From Ectothiorhodospira mobilis (GTDB lineage Bacteria; Pseudomonadota; Gammaproteobacteria; Ectothiorhodospirales; Ectothiorhodospiraceae), in assembly GCF_900114895.1 (NCBI RefSeq), contig NZ_FOUO01000008.1, positions 54,540-118,539 on the forward strand: a stretch of 64,000 bases of DNA. The letters are read 5' to 3'. This document shows positions 1 to 8,684 of this stretch, one piece after another. The stretch's first letter is position 1, and each line of letters starts with the position of its first letter. The translations under genes and the position numbers were made by a program. The notes below the pieces were generated by a model. That model was not told where the DNA came from, did no database searches, and saw nothing but the letters and a program-made list of their open reading frames with translations.

Positions 1-375
1 CTCCACGTTGAAGCAGCGGATGCCCACCTCCAGGGCGCGGCGCATCTCGTGGGGCTGCTTGCCCACCCCGGAGAAGACCACCCGGCCGGGATCCCCCCCG
101 GCCCGCAGCACCCGTTCCAGCTCCCCCACGGAGACGATGTCAAAACCCGAGCCCAGACGCGCCAGGACATCGAGCACCGCCAGGCTGGCATTGGCCTTCA
201 CCGCATAGCAGACCAGATGGGGATGCCCCGCCAGGGCCTCGTCGAAGGCCCGCCAGTGGCGCTCCAGGGTAGCCCGGGAATAGACATACAGCGGTGTGCC
301 GTGCTCCGCCGCCAGGGCCTCCAGGCTCACCCCCTCGGCGTGCAGCACACCGTCTTCCAGGTTGAAATGATCCAT
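1..375 (-). CDS. lysA: Diaminopimelate decarboxylase, N-terminal part (runs off the window)
   Basis: This is the first 125 codons of a PLP-dependent diaminopimelate decarboxylase, which converts meso-diaminopimelate to lysine in the cytoplasm. The visible protein starts [15 protein letters not shown]. It contains the fold III decarboxylase segment [10 protein letters not shown], whose lysine binds PLP, then FDIVSVGEL and VFSGVGKQ, all typical of LysA. The ATG at 375 has an AGGA Shine-Dalgarno sequence about 7 bases upstream. The lptM lipoprotein gene ends 38 bases upstream on the same strand, an order common in gammaproteobacteria. The C-terminal two thirds lie outside the window, so completeness cannot be judged. 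Confidence 0.93.
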   Translation of the reverse strand, partial: MDHFNLEDGVLHAEGVSLEALAAEHGTPLYVYSRATLERHWRAFDEALAGHPHLVCYAVKANASLAVLDVLARLGSGFDIVSVGELERVLRAGGDPGRVVFSGVGKQPHEMRRALEVGIRCFNVE

Positions 376-413
376 CCGTTGTCCTGCTTGAAGGTCGAAA
401 TGAAACGGGCGGC

Positions 414-551
414 CTAGCGTTCCACCTGCCCCGGCGGGGGTTCCTCGGGGAGATACAGATCCCCTTTCTGGCCGCAGCCGGCCAGCAGGCTGGCGCAGCC
501 CAGGAGCATCACCAGGGCGATGCACAACCGACGGGAGACCCATGGACCCAT
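414..551 (-). CDS. lptM: Small LPS-assembly lipoprotein LptM (YifL-like)
   Basis: A 45-residue lipoprotein. It has a basic N-terminus (VSRR), a short hydrophobic stretch and the lipobox LLAGC followed by [11 protein letters not shown]. The motif CGQKGxLYLP is the hallmark of LptM/YifL, which in E. coli helps mature the LptD/E lipopolysaccharide translocon in the outer membrane. The ATG at 551 gives a complete signal peptide; the other nearby ATG (543) is in a different frame. It sits 38 bases upstream of lysA, its usual partner. The recognition rests on the lipobox context and gene order, because a protein this short gives little other evidence. Confidence 0.85.
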   Translation of the reverse strand: MGPWVSRRLCIALVMLLGCASLLAGCGQKGDLYLPEEPPPGQVER

Positions 552-698
552 GGCACACACCTCGCTGAATGCAGTCTATGCGTTCAACCGCCGCCCCCGG
601 CAGCGGATCGTCCTTCCATCCCGGAAACGGGAGATGGCGCAGCGCAACGGCCTGACATCCGGCCCGCCCTCAAGGACGGGGTATGCGCCGTGATGGGC

Positions 699-1205
699 TC
701 ATTCCCCGGCCCCGGGATAGGCGATCTCCACCACCTCGTAGCGTGCCACCCCCCCCGGCGTGTGCACCTCCACCTCATCGTCCAGGTGGCGCCCCAGCAG
801 GGCCCGGGCCACGGGGGAGTCCACGCTGATCCAGCCCCGCTCCGGGTCGAACTCGTCGGCCCCGACGATGCGGTAGGTCACCTCCCTCCCATCCGCGTCC
901 GCCAGGGTGACCCGGGCCCCGAAGAAGACCCGGTCCCGGTCCGCCGGCGCATCGCGCACCACCTTGAGATCGGGGATGCGCTTTTGCAGGTAGCGGATGC
1001 GCCGGTCGATCTCCCGCAGCTCCTTCTTGCGGTAGATGTACTCCGCGTTCTCCGAACGGTCCCCCTCGGCGGCGGCGGCCGCCAGGTGGCGGGTCACGTC
1101 CGCCCGGCGGGTCCAGAGCCCGTCCAGTTCCGCCTCCAGGGTCGCGTGGCCCTCGGGGGTGATATAGGGCGAGGATCGGGGGGACGGGGGACGCCAGCGG
1201 GACAT
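699..1205 (-). CDS. greB: Transcription elongation factor GreB
   Basis: A 168-residue Gre factor, which rescues backtracked RNA polymerase by stimulating transcript cleavage through the secondary channel. The N-terminal coiled coil carries [21 protein letters not shown], with the acidic D/E pair at the tip that positions Mg2+. The YIYRKK version of this segment is characteristic of GreB rather than GreA (EYHAAKE). The C-terminal FKBP-like domain includes the [12 protein letters not shown] and [14 protein letters not shown] segments. The N-terminus has about ten extra residues rich in Ser and Pro. It lies 45 bases downstream of cobA on the same strand and may be read from the same transcript. 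Confidence 0.92.
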   Translation of the reverse strand: MSRWRPPSPRSSPYITPEGHATLEAELDGLWTRRADVTRHLAAAAAEGDRSENAEYIYRKKELREIDRRIRYLQKRIPDLKVVRDAPADRDRVFFGARVTLADADGREVTYRIVGADEFDPERGWISVDSPVARALLGRHLDDEVEVHTPGGVARYEVVEIAYPGAGE

Positions 1206-1250
1206 GTCCGGGAGCTTATCAGATCGACCACCGGATTTCGTAACACCGGC

Positions 1251-2114
1251 CTAGGAAGAAGACACCTCCCCCATGGCCTGGGTCACCACACGCTGCAACG
1301 TGTTGCGGCAGTTCACGATCTCCCCCAGGACGATGATGGCCGGGGCATCCAGCCCCTCCCGGCGCAGGGTCTCCAGCAACGTCCCCAGGGTGGCCACCAC
1401 CACCCGCTCCTGGGCGGTGGTGGCCCAGGCCACCACCGCCGCCGGGGTCTCGGGGGCCATCCCCCCCTGTCCCAGCCCCTCCAGGATGAAGGGCAGGTTC
1501 TTCAGGGCCATGTAGAGCACCACCGGCTGCCCCAGGCGGGCCACCAGGGGCCAGTCGATGCCCTCGGGTGTGGGCCGGCGCCCGGCGCCGTGACCGGTGG
1601 CCAGGAACAGGGCCTGGTTCACGCCCCGGCAGGTGGCGGGGATGCCCACGGCGCTCAGGCCCGCCAGACCGGAGGTGAGCCCCGGGATCACCCGATTGGG
1701 GATGCCCGCCTCCACCAGCGCCGCCACCTCCTCGCCGCCGCGGCCGAAGATGAAGGGGTCGCCGCCCTTGAGGCGTACCACGCGAAAGCCGCGCCGGGCC
1801 TGATCCATCAGGGTGGCGGTGATCTCGTCCTGATGGGTGGAGGGCCGACCGCCGCGCTTGCCGGCGAAAATGCGCACCGCCTGCGGCGGCGCCAGGGCCA
1901 GGGTGCGGGCGTCGATGAGGGCGTCATGCACCAGCACATCCGCCTGCAGCAGGGCCGACAGGGCGTGCAGGGTGAGCAACCCCGGATCGCCGGGACCGGC
2001 CCCCACGATCCACACCTCGCCGGGGCGCATGCGCGGCATCCCCGGGATCAGGGTCTCCAGGGCCTCCAGCGCCGCCCCGGGGGCGGGATTCGGTGATGGG
2101 GACAGTGGATTCAT
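1251..2114 (-). CDS. cobA: Uroporphyrinogen-III C-methyltransferase (SUMT)
   Basis: A 287-residue single-domain SUMT. It methylates uroporphyrinogen III at C2 and C7 with SAM to make precorrin-2, the branch point to cobalamin and siroheme. Visible family motifs are VWIVGAGPGDPGLLT (SAM loop), VRLKGGDPFIFGRGGEE and VIPGLTSGLAG. It has no CysG-type dehydrogenase/chelatase domain, so precorrin-2 oxidation must be encoded elsewhere. The start at 2114 has a GGAG about 12 bases upstream; an in-frame ATG at 2132 would add six residues. The divergent cbiD starts only 21 bases away, so the two promoters must overlap the opposing coding sequences or each other. Confidence 0.94.
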   Translation of the reverse strand: MNPLSPSPNPAPGAALEALETLIPGMPRMRPGEVWIVGAGPGDPGLLTLHALSALLQADVLVHDALIDARTLALAPPQAVRIFAGKRGGRPSTHQDEITATLMDQARRGFRVVRLKGGDPFIFGRGGEEVAALVEAGIPNRVIPGLTSGLAGLSAVGIPATCRGVNQALFLATGHGAGRRPTPEGIDWPLVARLGQPVVLYMALKNLPFILEGLGQGGMAPETPAAVVAWATTAQERVVVATLGTLLETLRREGLDAPAIIVLGEIVNCRNTLQRVVTQAMGEVSSS

Positions 2115-2135
2115 CGCTTCGGTATACTCCATGCC

Positions 2136-3248
2136 ATGTCTGATCAGACCCCTTCGCATCGACCCCAGGGGACCGCCCTGCGGCGGGGCTGGACCACCGG
2201 GGCCTGCGCCACCGCCGCCACCAAGGCCGCCTTCTCGGCCCTGGCGGGCGGGGGCTTTCCCGATCCGGTACGCATCACCCTGCCCAAGGGGCTCACCCCC
2301 GCCTTCTCGCTGGCCATGCAGGAGCGGGGCGAGGACTGGGCCCGGGCCGGTGTCGTCAAGGACGCCGGCGACGACCCGGACGTCACCCACGGCGCCCTGG
2401 TACAGGCCACCGTGCGCCGGGGGCCGCCGGGCAGCGGGGTACGGTTCTGCGCCGGCGAGGGGGTGGGCCAGGTGACCCGGGCGGGCCTGCCCGTGGCCAT
2501 CGGCGAACCCGCCATCAACCCCTCGCCCCGGGCCATGATGCGCCGGGCCGTGGAAGAAATAGCCGCACAGTGTAACGTGTCCGGCGATGTTCTCGTGGAA
2601 ATTTCCATCCCCGGGGGGGAAGGGATCGCCGCGGACACCCTCAACCCCCGCCTGGGCATCCTCGGGGGGCTGTCCATCCTCGGCACCACCGGCGTGGTGG
2701 TGCCCTTCTCCTGCTCCGCCTGGATCCACGCCATCCAGCGGGGCATCGACGTGGCCCGGGCCGCCGGCCTGGAACACGTGGCCGGCTCCACGGGGCGCAC
2801 CTCCGAAAAGGCGGTGCAGGCCCATCACGCCCTGCCCGACGCGGCCCTCATCGACATGGGGGACTTCATCGGCGGCATGCTCAAGTACCTGCGCACCCAC
2901 CCGGTGCCGCGCATCACCGTGGCCGGGGGCATGGCCAAGATCACCAAGCTCTCCCAGGGCTTCATGGACGTGCATTCCCGCCGCGGCCAGGCGGACCTGG
3001 GCCAACTGGCCCGGCTTGCCGCCACCGCCGGGGCGGACCCGGACTGCCAGGCCCGCATCGCCGCCTCCAACACGGTGGCCGAGGCCTTCGGCCACGCCCA
3101 GGAGGCCGGCGTCTCACTGGGGGACGCCGTGGCCCGGGCGGCCCACGCATTCGCCCAGGGGCTCATCGACCCGCAACGCAGCCGCCTGGAGATCCTGATC
3201 TTCGACCGCGCCGGCCAACGGGTGGGCCGGGCCGGGTTCATGGACTGA
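2136..3248 (+). CDS. cbiD: Cobalt-precorrin-5B C1-methyltransferase CbiD
   Basis: A 370-residue CbiD, which methylates C1 of cobalt-precorrin-5B in the early-cobalt (anaerobic) corrin route. Recognisable segments are LRRGWTTGACATAATKAA near the N-terminus, EPAINPSPRAMM, the NPRLGILGGLSILGTTG loop and ITVAGGMAKITKLSQG. The length is normal. CbiD rather than CobF/CobG is the main evidence here that the host inserts cobalt early and without oxygen, as expected for an anaerobic phototroph. It is transcribed away from cobA and converges with cobM, with a 10-base gap. Confidence 0.95.
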   Translation: MSDQTPSHRPQGTALRRGWTTGACATAATKAAFSALAGGGFPDPVRITLPKGLTPAFSLAMQERGEDWARAGVVKDAGDDPDVTHGALVQATVRRGPPGSGVRFCAGEGVGQVTRAGLPVAIGEPAINPSPRAMMRRAVEEIAAQCNVSGDVLVEISIPGGEGIAADTLNPRLGILGGLSILGTTGVVVPFSCSAWIHAIQRGIDVARAAGLEHVAGSTGRTSEKAVQAHHALPDAALIDMGDFIGGMLKYLRTHPVPRITVAGGMAKITKLSQGFMDVHSRRGQADLGQLARLAATAGADPDCQARIAASNTVAEAFGHAQEAGVSLGDAVARAAHAFAQGLIDPQRSRLEILIFDRAGQRVGRAGFMD

Positions 3249-3258
3249 ACCCGTTCTT

Positions 3259-4041
3259 TCAGTCCGCCCCGGCCGCCCCCTCCGGTCCGCCGGAACGGTA
3301 GCGGCGCCGGTACTCGGGATCGTACAGGGCGCTCTCACGGAAATCCCGGCTGCCCAGGGCCGGGCCCACCAGGATGAGGCCGGTGCGCTCCACCGGCGAG
3401 GCCCGCATCTGCTCCACCAGGGTCCCCAGGGTCCCCCGCACCAGCACCTGATCCGGCCAGGTGACCCGGGCCACCACGGCAGCGGGACACTCTTCCCCGT
3501 AGAACGGCACCAACCGCGTCACCACCTCCTCCAGGCGGTGCACGGCCAGATGGATGGCCAGGGTCGCTCCGGTGCGGGCAAAGTGCTCCAGGTCCTCCCC
3601 GGGGGGCATCTTCGAGGCCCGCCCCGACACCCGGGTAAGGACCAGGCTCTGGCTCACCTCCGGCACCGTCAGCTCCCGCCCCAGCGCCGCCGCCGCAGCA
3701 CCGAAGGCCGGCACCCCCGGCGTGAGGGTATAGGGGATGCCGTGGCGCTCCAGGCGGCGGATCTGCTCCGCCACGGCGCTGTACACCGACAGATCCCCGG
3801 AATGCAGCCGCGCCACATCCTCCCCCGCGGCAAAGGCGCGCAGGTATTCGGCCTCGATGGCATCCAGATCCAGGGGGGCGGTATCCACCATGCGCGCCCC
3901 GGAGGGGCAGTGGGCCAGTACCTCCCGGGGCACAATGGAACCGGCGTAGAGACACACGGGACAGGCCGCCAGCAGGCGCACCCCCCGCAGGGTCATCAGA
4001 TCCGCCGCGCCGGGACCGGCGCCGATGAAATGAACCGTCAT
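3259..4041 (-). CDS. cobM: Precorrin-4 / cobalt-precorrin-4 C11-methyltransferase
   Basis: A 260-residue SAM-dependent corrin methylase of the CobM/CbiF group that adds the C11 methyl group. The N-terminus [18 protein letters not shown] is the SAM loop. [27 protein letters not shown] and the [20 protein letters not shown] segment are diagnostic for CobM/CbiF. The ATG at 4041 starts directly at the conserved N-terminus; the open frame upstream runs only through the 114-bp repeats and has no family similarity. It follows cobL on the same strand, separated by the repeat array, which would form the leader or intercistronic part of any shared transcript. Confidence 0.94.
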   Translation of the reverse strand: MTVHFIGAGPGAADLMTLRGVRLLAACPVCLYAGSIVPREVLAHCPSGARMVDTAPLDLDAIEAEYLRAFAAGEDVARLHSGDLSVYSAVAEQIRRLERHGIPYTLTPGVPAFGAAAAALGRELTVPEVSQSLVLTRVSGRASKMPPGEDLEHFARTGATLAIHLAVHRLEEVVTRLVPFYGEECPAAVVARVTWPDQVLVRGTLGTLVEQMRASPVERTGLILVGPALGSRDFRESALYDPEYRRRYRSGGPEGAAGAD

Positions 4042-4090
4042 GATGGTACCCGTTGCAATCCTGGATCTATGGTTCCCGCCCGTGGTCCCC

Positions 4091-4441
4091 AAAGGCAGAC
4101 CCGGGTCCGGGGGGATCCCCGGAGGCGGGTGTGCGCCGCAGGGAAGCGGCACGCAAGCCTGCAGGGAGGGATGCACGGCGGCCCGCCGCAGGGGGCCACC
4201 CCCCAAAGGCAGGTCCGGGCCCGGGGGGATCCCCGGAGGCGGGTGTGCGCCGCAGGGAAGCGGCGCGCAAGCCTGCAGGGAGGGATGCACGGCGGCCCGC
4301 CGCAGGGGGCCACCCCCCAAAGGCAGGTCCGGGCCCGGGGGGATCCCCGGAGGCGGGTGTGCGCCGCAGGGAAGCGGCGCGCAAGCCTACAGGGAGGTAT
4401 GCACGGCGGCCCGCCGCAGGGGATCCCCCCGGGCCCGGACC
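4091..4441. repeat. Three 114-bp tandem repeats closed by a 23-bp inverted repeat
   Basis: Three copies start at 4091, 4205 and 4319 with an exact 114-base period and only a few substitutions between copies. The third copy diverges after about position 4420. Each unit can form several hairpins: CCGGGG/CCCCGG, GCGCCGC with GCGGCGC around a 6-base loop (copies 2 and 3), GCGGC/GCCGC, and GGGGG/CCCCC. In addition 4326-4348 and 4419-4441 are perfect 23-base inverted copies. All six frames stay largely open because the period is a multiple of three and the DNA is very GC-rich; no ribosome binding site or known domain supports translation. It occupies the cobL-cobM gap. Confidence 0.9.
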
Positions 4442-4473
4442 GGAAACCCGGCCCACCGATCCAGAAAACGGCA

Positions 4474-5679
4474 TCATCCCTTCTCCACCACCCACTGCAG
4501 CACCGGCATGGCGGGCCGGAAGGCATGCAGCCCACCCACCCGGTCCAGGCGCTCCACGGACAGCCGCGTCAGACTCCCCCCCAGACGTTGCCAGGCCTCC
4601 AAAACCACCTGCTGCGTCTCCACCACCACCACATTGGCCACCAGGCGCCCGCCGGGACGCAACGCCTCCCAGCAGCGCTCGATCACCGCCGCATCCCGGG
4701 CCCCGCCCCCGAGGAACACCGCATCCGGCGCCGGCAGATCCTCCAGCCCCTCCGGGGCACGGCCCCGGCGTACCTCCAGTCGGGGAACCCCCAGATCGGC
4801 GGCGTTGCGCACCGCCCGGGCGGCCCGCTCCGGATGGCTCTCCAGGGCAATGGCCCGGTTGGCCGGATGGGCCAGGAGCCACTCGACGGACACCGAACCG
4901 GAGCCGCAGCCCACGTCCCAGAGCAACTCCCCGGCCCGGGGGGCAAGACTGGAGAGGGTCAGGGCCCGCACCTCCCGCTTGGTGATCTGCCCGTCGTGCT
5001 CGAACCAGTCATCCGGCAGCCCCGGGGCCCGGGGCAGGATGCGGGCCCCGGGCCCCGGGCGCACCTCCAGGGCCAGCAGATTCAGCGGATCCACATCCGC
5101 CAGGTCAAAGCCCCGGGCGGTGGTGGCGCGCACCCGCTCCCGGGGCCCGCCCAGGGCCTCCAGCACCGTCATGACCGTCTCCCCCAACCCCCAGTCCGAC
5201 AGGGTCCGAGCCACCCGTGCAGGGGTCTGCCCATCGGCGCAGAGCACGAACAGGCCACGCCCCGGCTGCAAGAACGGCCGCAGGCCCTCCAGGGGGCGGC
5301 CCGTGAGGGAGACCACGGGGCAGTCCTGCTGCGCCCAGCCCAGCCGGGCCGCCGCCAGGGCGATGCTGGAGGCCTGGGGCAGGCAACGCCACTCCCCGGG
5401 ATCCAGATGCGGACGCAGGGTACTGCCCACGCCAAAGAAGAAGGGATCCCCGGAGGCCAGCACCGCCACCGGCCGCCCCCGGTGGGCCAAAAGCTCCGGC
5501 AACGTGTCCGCCAGGGGCGAGGCCCAGGCCAGGCGGCGCCCCCGGATCAGGGGCCCGGCCAGGGCCAGATGCCGATGGCCCCCCACCACCAGCTCCGCCT
5601 GCTCCAGCAGCGCCCGCGCCGCCGGGCTCAACCCCTCGACGCCCTCCTCCCCCAGGCCTATGATGCTCAGCCAGGGCAT
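4474..5679 (-). CDS. cobL: Precorrin-6Y C5,15-methyltransferase (decarboxylating), CbiE-CbiT fusion
   Basis: A 401-residue fusion of two methyltransferases acting on the corrin ring. The N-terminal half is a CbiE-type C5 methylase (WLSIIGLGEEGVEGLS, VLASGDPFFFGVGSTL, LPQASSIALAAARLGW). The C-terminal half is a Rossmann CbiT domain (TKREVRALTLSSLAP, LLWDVGCGSGSVSVEW, PDAVFLGGGA) that methylates C15 and decarboxylates the C12 acetate. The start at 5679 has AAGGAAGG about 7 bases upstream; an upstream in-frame ATG at 5721 is less likely. It is followed downstream by the 114-bp repeats and cobM, and faces cobK across a short divergent gap. Confidence 0.94.
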   Translation of the reverse strand: MPWLSIIGLGEEGVEGLSPAARALLEQAELVVGGHRHLALAGPLIRGRRLAWASPLADTLPELLAHRGRPVAVLASGDPFFFGVGSTLRPHLDPGEWRCLPQASSIALAAARLGWAQQDCPVVSLTGRPLEGLRPFLQPGRGLFVLCADGQTPARVARTLSDWGLGETVMTVLEALGGPRERVRATTARGFDLADVDPLNLLALEVRPGPGARILPRAPGLPDDWFEHDGQITKREVRALTLSSLAPRAGELLWDVGCGSGSVSVEWLLAHPANRAIALESHPERAARAVRNAADLGVPRLEVRRGRAPEGLEDLPAPDAVFLGGGARDAAVIERCWEALRPGGRLVANVVVVETQQVVLEAWQRLGGSLTRLSVERLDRVGGLHAFRPAMPVLQWVVEKG

Positions 5680-5793
5680 GTGCGGACCTTCCTTCTCGGG
5701 ATGGGAGACGGGATTTGGCATCGTTCTTCAGTGTACCGGTGAATGGATTCGACGACGCACCCGCCCGCGGCTCCACCTCCCACAAGGCAGTCC

Positions 5794-6558
5794 ATGACGG
5801 CAGTGACCCCACCCCTGCGGCTCCTCATCCTCGGCGGCACCGGCGAGGCCCTTGCGGTGGCCCGCGCCCTGGAGGGCGACGGGCGCTTTGCACCCGTGTA
5901 CTCCGTGGCGGGCCGCACCCGCAACCCCCGGCTGCCGGATCTGCCCTCCCGGGTGGGTGGGTTCGGCGGCCCGGAGGGCCTGGCCGCCTATCTGCGGGAA
6001 CAGGGCGTGCAGGTGCTGCTGGACGCCACCCATCCCTTCGCTGCCCGCATCTCCGCCAACGCCGCCGCCGCCGCACGGGCCACCGGCGTGCCCCTGCTGG
6101 CCCTGCGCCGCCCCCCATGGACCCCGGGCCCCGGGGACCACTGGCAGATGGTGACGGACATGACCGCCGCCGCCCGGGCCCTGGGGGAGACCCCGAGGCG
6201 GGTGCTGCTCACCATCGGCCAGCTGGAACTGGCGGCCTTTTGCCAGGCCCCGCAGCACCACTACCTGGTGCGCAGCGTGGAACTCCCCGAGATCCGACCG
6301 CCCCGCTGCGAATGCCTCACCCTGCGCGGACCGTTCCAGTTGGAAGACGAACTGGAACTGATGCGCACCCGGCGCATCGACGCCCTGGTGACCAAGAACT
6401 CCGGCGGCGAGGCCACCCGGCCCAAGCTGGAGGCGGCACGCCGCTGCGGCGTGACGGTGATCATGGTGCAGCGCCCGCCGGTGCCGGAGGTGGCGCAAAC
6501 CGTACCCGGCCCGGAGGCGGCCCTGGCCTGGCTGCGGCGCCGGGCCGGCGGGACCTAG
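5794..6558 (+). CDS. cobK: Precorrin-6A / cobalt-precorrin-6A reductase
   Basis: About 254 residues of the CobK/CbiJ family, the NAD(P)H-dependent reductase that reduces the corrin macrocycle before CobL acts. Visible motifs are LLILGGTGEALAVARAL (nucleotide loop), VLLDATHPFAARIS and VLLTIGQLELAAF, plus ALVTKNSGGEATRPKLEAA, the characteristic C-terminal segment. An earlier in-frame ATG at 5743 would add 17 low-complexity residues; the chosen start has AAGG nearby and begins next to the conserved core. It is divergent from cobL and converges with cobJ (4-base gap). Confidence 0.92.
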   Translation: MTAVTPPLRLLILGGTGEALAVARALEGDGRFAPVYSVAGRTRNPRLPDLPSRVGGFGGPEGLAAYLREQGVQVLLDATHPFAARISANAAAAARATGVPLLALRRPPWTPGPGDHWQMVTDMTAAARALGETPRRVLLTIGQLELAAFCQAPQHHYLVRSVELPEIRPPRCECLTLRGPFQLEDELELMRTRRIDALVTKNSGGEATRPKLEAARRCGVTVIMVQRPPVPEVAQTVPGPEAALAWLRRRAGGT

Positions 6559-6562
6559 CGGA

Positions 6563-7324
6563 CTAGGCATTCATCCCCACGCGGCGCGGGGTGTACACCC
6601 ACGGCTCGCCCCCCGGACGAGGGATGAGGCGGGTCTCGGCATTGCCCACCATCACCAGGGTGCGCATGTCCGCCTGCTCCGGCCGGGCATCGGCCAGGGT
6701 GGTGATCTCCACGTGCTCCTCGGGCCGGCTCACCGCGCGGGCGAAGATCACCGGCACGCTGCCCGGCAGATGCCGACGCAGGCGCGCCAGGGCCTCCCCC
6801 AACTGCCAGGGACGGGCCTTGGAGATGGGGTTGTAGAAGGCCATGGCAAAGCCGGCGCAGGCCGCCGCCTCCAGGCGGTTGAGGATCACCCCCCAGGGCT
6901 TGAGGTTGTCCGACAGGGAGAGGACACAGAAATCGTTGCCAAAGGGGGCCCCCAGGCGCGCGGCGGCGGCCAGCACCGCCGACACCCCGGGATGCACCGC
7001 CACCTCCAGCGCCCGCCAGCGGGGATCGCCCTGCTCCATGGCCTCGAACACCGCCGCCGCCATGCCAAAGACACCGCCGTCCCCGGAGGAGACCACGGCC
7101 ACCCGCCGGCCCTGTATCGCCAGATCCAGGGCGAGGCGGGCACGCTGGATCTCCTCGCGGTTATCGGAACCGTGGATGCGCTGCCCGCTGTCCTCCGCCA
7201 CCCGCTCCAGGTAGGGCACATAACCCACCAGGTCCGTGGCCTGGGCCAGGGCCCCGGCCGCCCGGGGGCAACGCAGGTCCTCGGCACCGGGACCCAGGCC
7301 GATGATGTCCACCCGTCCGCTCAT
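6563..7324 (-). CDS. cobJ: Precorrin-3B / cobalt-factor III C17-methyltransferase
   Basis: A 253-residue CobJ/CbiH corrin methylase, which catalyses ring contraction with C17 methylation. Diagnostic parts are VDIIGLGPGAEDLRCPRA, DLVGYVPYLERV, VAVVSSGDGGVFGMA, VHPGVSAVLAAAARLGAPFGNDFC and AFYNPISKARPWQL. There is no fused CbiG or ferredoxin domain. Its ATG overlaps the cobI stop codon as ATGA, the same coupling seen between cobH and cobI, so cobH-cobI-cobJ is a translationally coupled operon. Confidence 0.94.
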   Translation of the reverse strand: MSGRVDIIGLGPGAEDLRCPRAAGALAQATDLVGYVPYLERVAEDSGQRIHGSDNREEIQRARLALDLAIQGRRVAVVSSGDGGVFGMAAAVFEAMEQGDPRWRALEVAVHPGVSAVLAAAARLGAPFGNDFCVLSLSDNLKPWGVILNRLEAAACAGFAMAFYNPISKARPWQLGEALARLRRHLPGSVPVIFARAVSRPEEHVEITTLADARPEQADMRTLVMVGNAETRLIPRPGGEPWVYTPRRVGMNA

Positions 7325-8055
7325 CTCACCCCCTGTCTTCCGGGCACCAGCACAATGGTGAAATAGGGCACCGCTTGGTCGGCGGGCCAGTCCGCCAGGG
7401 GCGTTACCCGCTCCCCGTTCATGCTGCCCCGCTCCACCAGGATGGCCCGGTGCAGCATCCCGGCCTGCCCCAGGGCGGCGCGGATGCGAGGCAGATTGCG
7501 CCCCACCTTCATGAACACGGCGGCGTCCGTGACGCGCAGCCGCTCCACCAGCGCCGCCTCCGGCAGGGTGCCCGGGAGCACGGTGAGCACATCGTCGCCA
7601 TGGGTGATGGGGGCATCGGCCCGGGTCCAGCAGGCGCTCATACCGGTGATGCCCGGTACCACCTCCGCGGCGAAGCGTCCCGCCAGGCGGTCGTGCAGGT
7701 ACATGTAGGAGCCGTAGAAGAACGGGTCCCCCTCGCAGATCACCGCCACGTCCCGGCCCGCCTCCAGGTGCGCCGCCAGCTGCCGGGCGCAGTCGTCATA
7801 GAAGGCATTCATCTCCCGGTGGTAGCGGGGATCGCTCACCGCCACCTCCAGGGTGAAGGGATACTCCAGGCGCAGCCGGGTCTGCTGCGCCAGCAGATGG
7901 GGTTCGGCGATGGTCCAGGCGTTGCCGGTGCGTCCGGCCTTGGCGAAGGCGGCCACCACCGGGGCCGCCTGCAGCCGCCGCAGCCCCTTGAGGGTGATCA
8001 GCTCCGGATCCCCGGGCCCCAAACCGATGCCAAGCAGGGTGCCGCAGGCCATCAT
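7321..8055 (-). CDS. cobI: Precorrin-2 / cobalt-precorrin-2 C20-methyltransferase
   Basis: A 244-residue SAM-dependent methylase that converts precorrin-2 to precorrin-3A (or the cobalt form). The N-terminal GIGLGPGDPELITLKGLRRL, then VICEGDPFFYGSYMYLHDRL and VVPGITGMSACWTRA are characteristic of CobI/CbiL. The start overlaps the cobH stop (ATGA); a second ATG follows immediately at 8052. Its own stop overlaps the cobJ start. Its substrate is the product of CobA, which is encoded about 6 kb away in the same cluster. Confidence 0.94.
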   Translation of the reverse strand: MMACGTLLGIGLGPGDPELITLKGLRRLQAAPVVAAFAKAGRTGNAWTIAEPHLLAQQTRLRLEYPFTLEVAVSDPRYHREMNAFYDDCARQLAAHLEAGRDVAVICEGDPFFYGSYMYLHDRLAGRFAAEVVPGITGMSACWTRADAPITHGDDVLTVLPGTLPEAALVERLRVTDAAVFMKVGRNLPRIRAALGQAGMLHRAILVERGSMNGERVTPLADWPADQAVPYFTIVLVPGRQGVR

Positions 8056-8684
8056 TCCCGCTCGCAGGCCAGGGCGTTGACGGCCGCCACGGCCATGGCG
8101 CTGCCCCCCAGGCGGCCGCGCACGATGATCGACTCCAGGTCCGGGCGCTCTTCCAGGGCCTCCTTGGACTCGGCGGCCCCGACAAAACCCACGGCCATGC
8201 CCAGGACCAGGGCCGGGCGCGGCGCGCCGGCGTCGATGAGCTCCAGCAGGTGGAACAAGGCCGTGGGGGCGTTGCCGATGGCCACCACGGCCCCGTCCAT
8301 GCGCTCGCCCCACAGGTCCAGGGCGGCGGCGGAGCGGGTGTTGCCCATCTGCCGGGCCAGATCCGGCACCCGGGGATCCCCCAGGGTGCAGAGGATGGCG
8401 TTGTCCGCCGGCAGGCGGGCGCGGGTGATGCCGTGGGCCACCATCTGGCTGTCGCAGAGGATGGGGCGGCCCGCCTCCAGGGCCGCCTGCCCGGCCCGGG
8501 CGGCCCCGGGGGTAAAGACCATGTCATCCACCACCCCTACCATGCCGCAGGCATGGATCACCCGCACGGCGACGCGGGCCTCCTCGGGGGTGAGATGGGC
8601 CAGATCCGCCTCGGCGCGGATGGTGGCGAAGGACTGGGCATAGATGGCGGCGCCATCCTTGATGTAGTCGTAGCTCTGGGCCAT
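8052..8684 (-). CDS. cobH: Precorrin-8X methylmutase / cobalt-precorrin-8 methylmutase
   Basis: A 210-residue CobH/CbiC enzyme that moves the C11 methyl group to C12, giving hydrogenobyrinate or cobyrinate. Key segments are VRVIHACGMVGVVDDMVF, which holds the conserved catalytic histidine of the family, PILCDSQMVAHGITRARLPADN and GMAVGFVGAAESKEAL, followed by the RGRLGGSAMAVAAVNAL terminus. It is the first gene of the cobH-cobI-cobJ operon. Its upstream region (8685-8970) is shared with the divergent histidine kinase. I looked for a cobalamin riboswitch box there and did not see one. Confidence 0.94.
   Translation of the reverse strand: MAQSYDYIKDGAAIYAQSFATIRAEADLAHLTPEEARVAVRVIHACGMVGVVDDMVFTPGAARAGQAALEAGRPILCDSQMVAHGITRARLPADNAILCTLGDPRVPDLARQMGNTRSAAALDLWGERMDGAVVAIGNAPTALFHLLELIDAGAPRPALVLGMAVGFVGAAESKEALEERPDLESIIVRGRLGGSAMAVAAVNALACERE

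Noticed and set aside
613..640. A TCCCG-GAAA-CGGGA hairpin downstream of greB as a terminator
   Set aside because: The stem is only five pairs long and no T-run follows on either strand.
4091..4441. The 114-bp repeats as a protein-coding repeat or a CRISPR array
   Set aside because: Frames on both strands stay open only because the period is divisible by three and the DNA is GC-rich; there is no start signal or known fold. Units are contiguous with no unique spacers, so it is not CRISPR.
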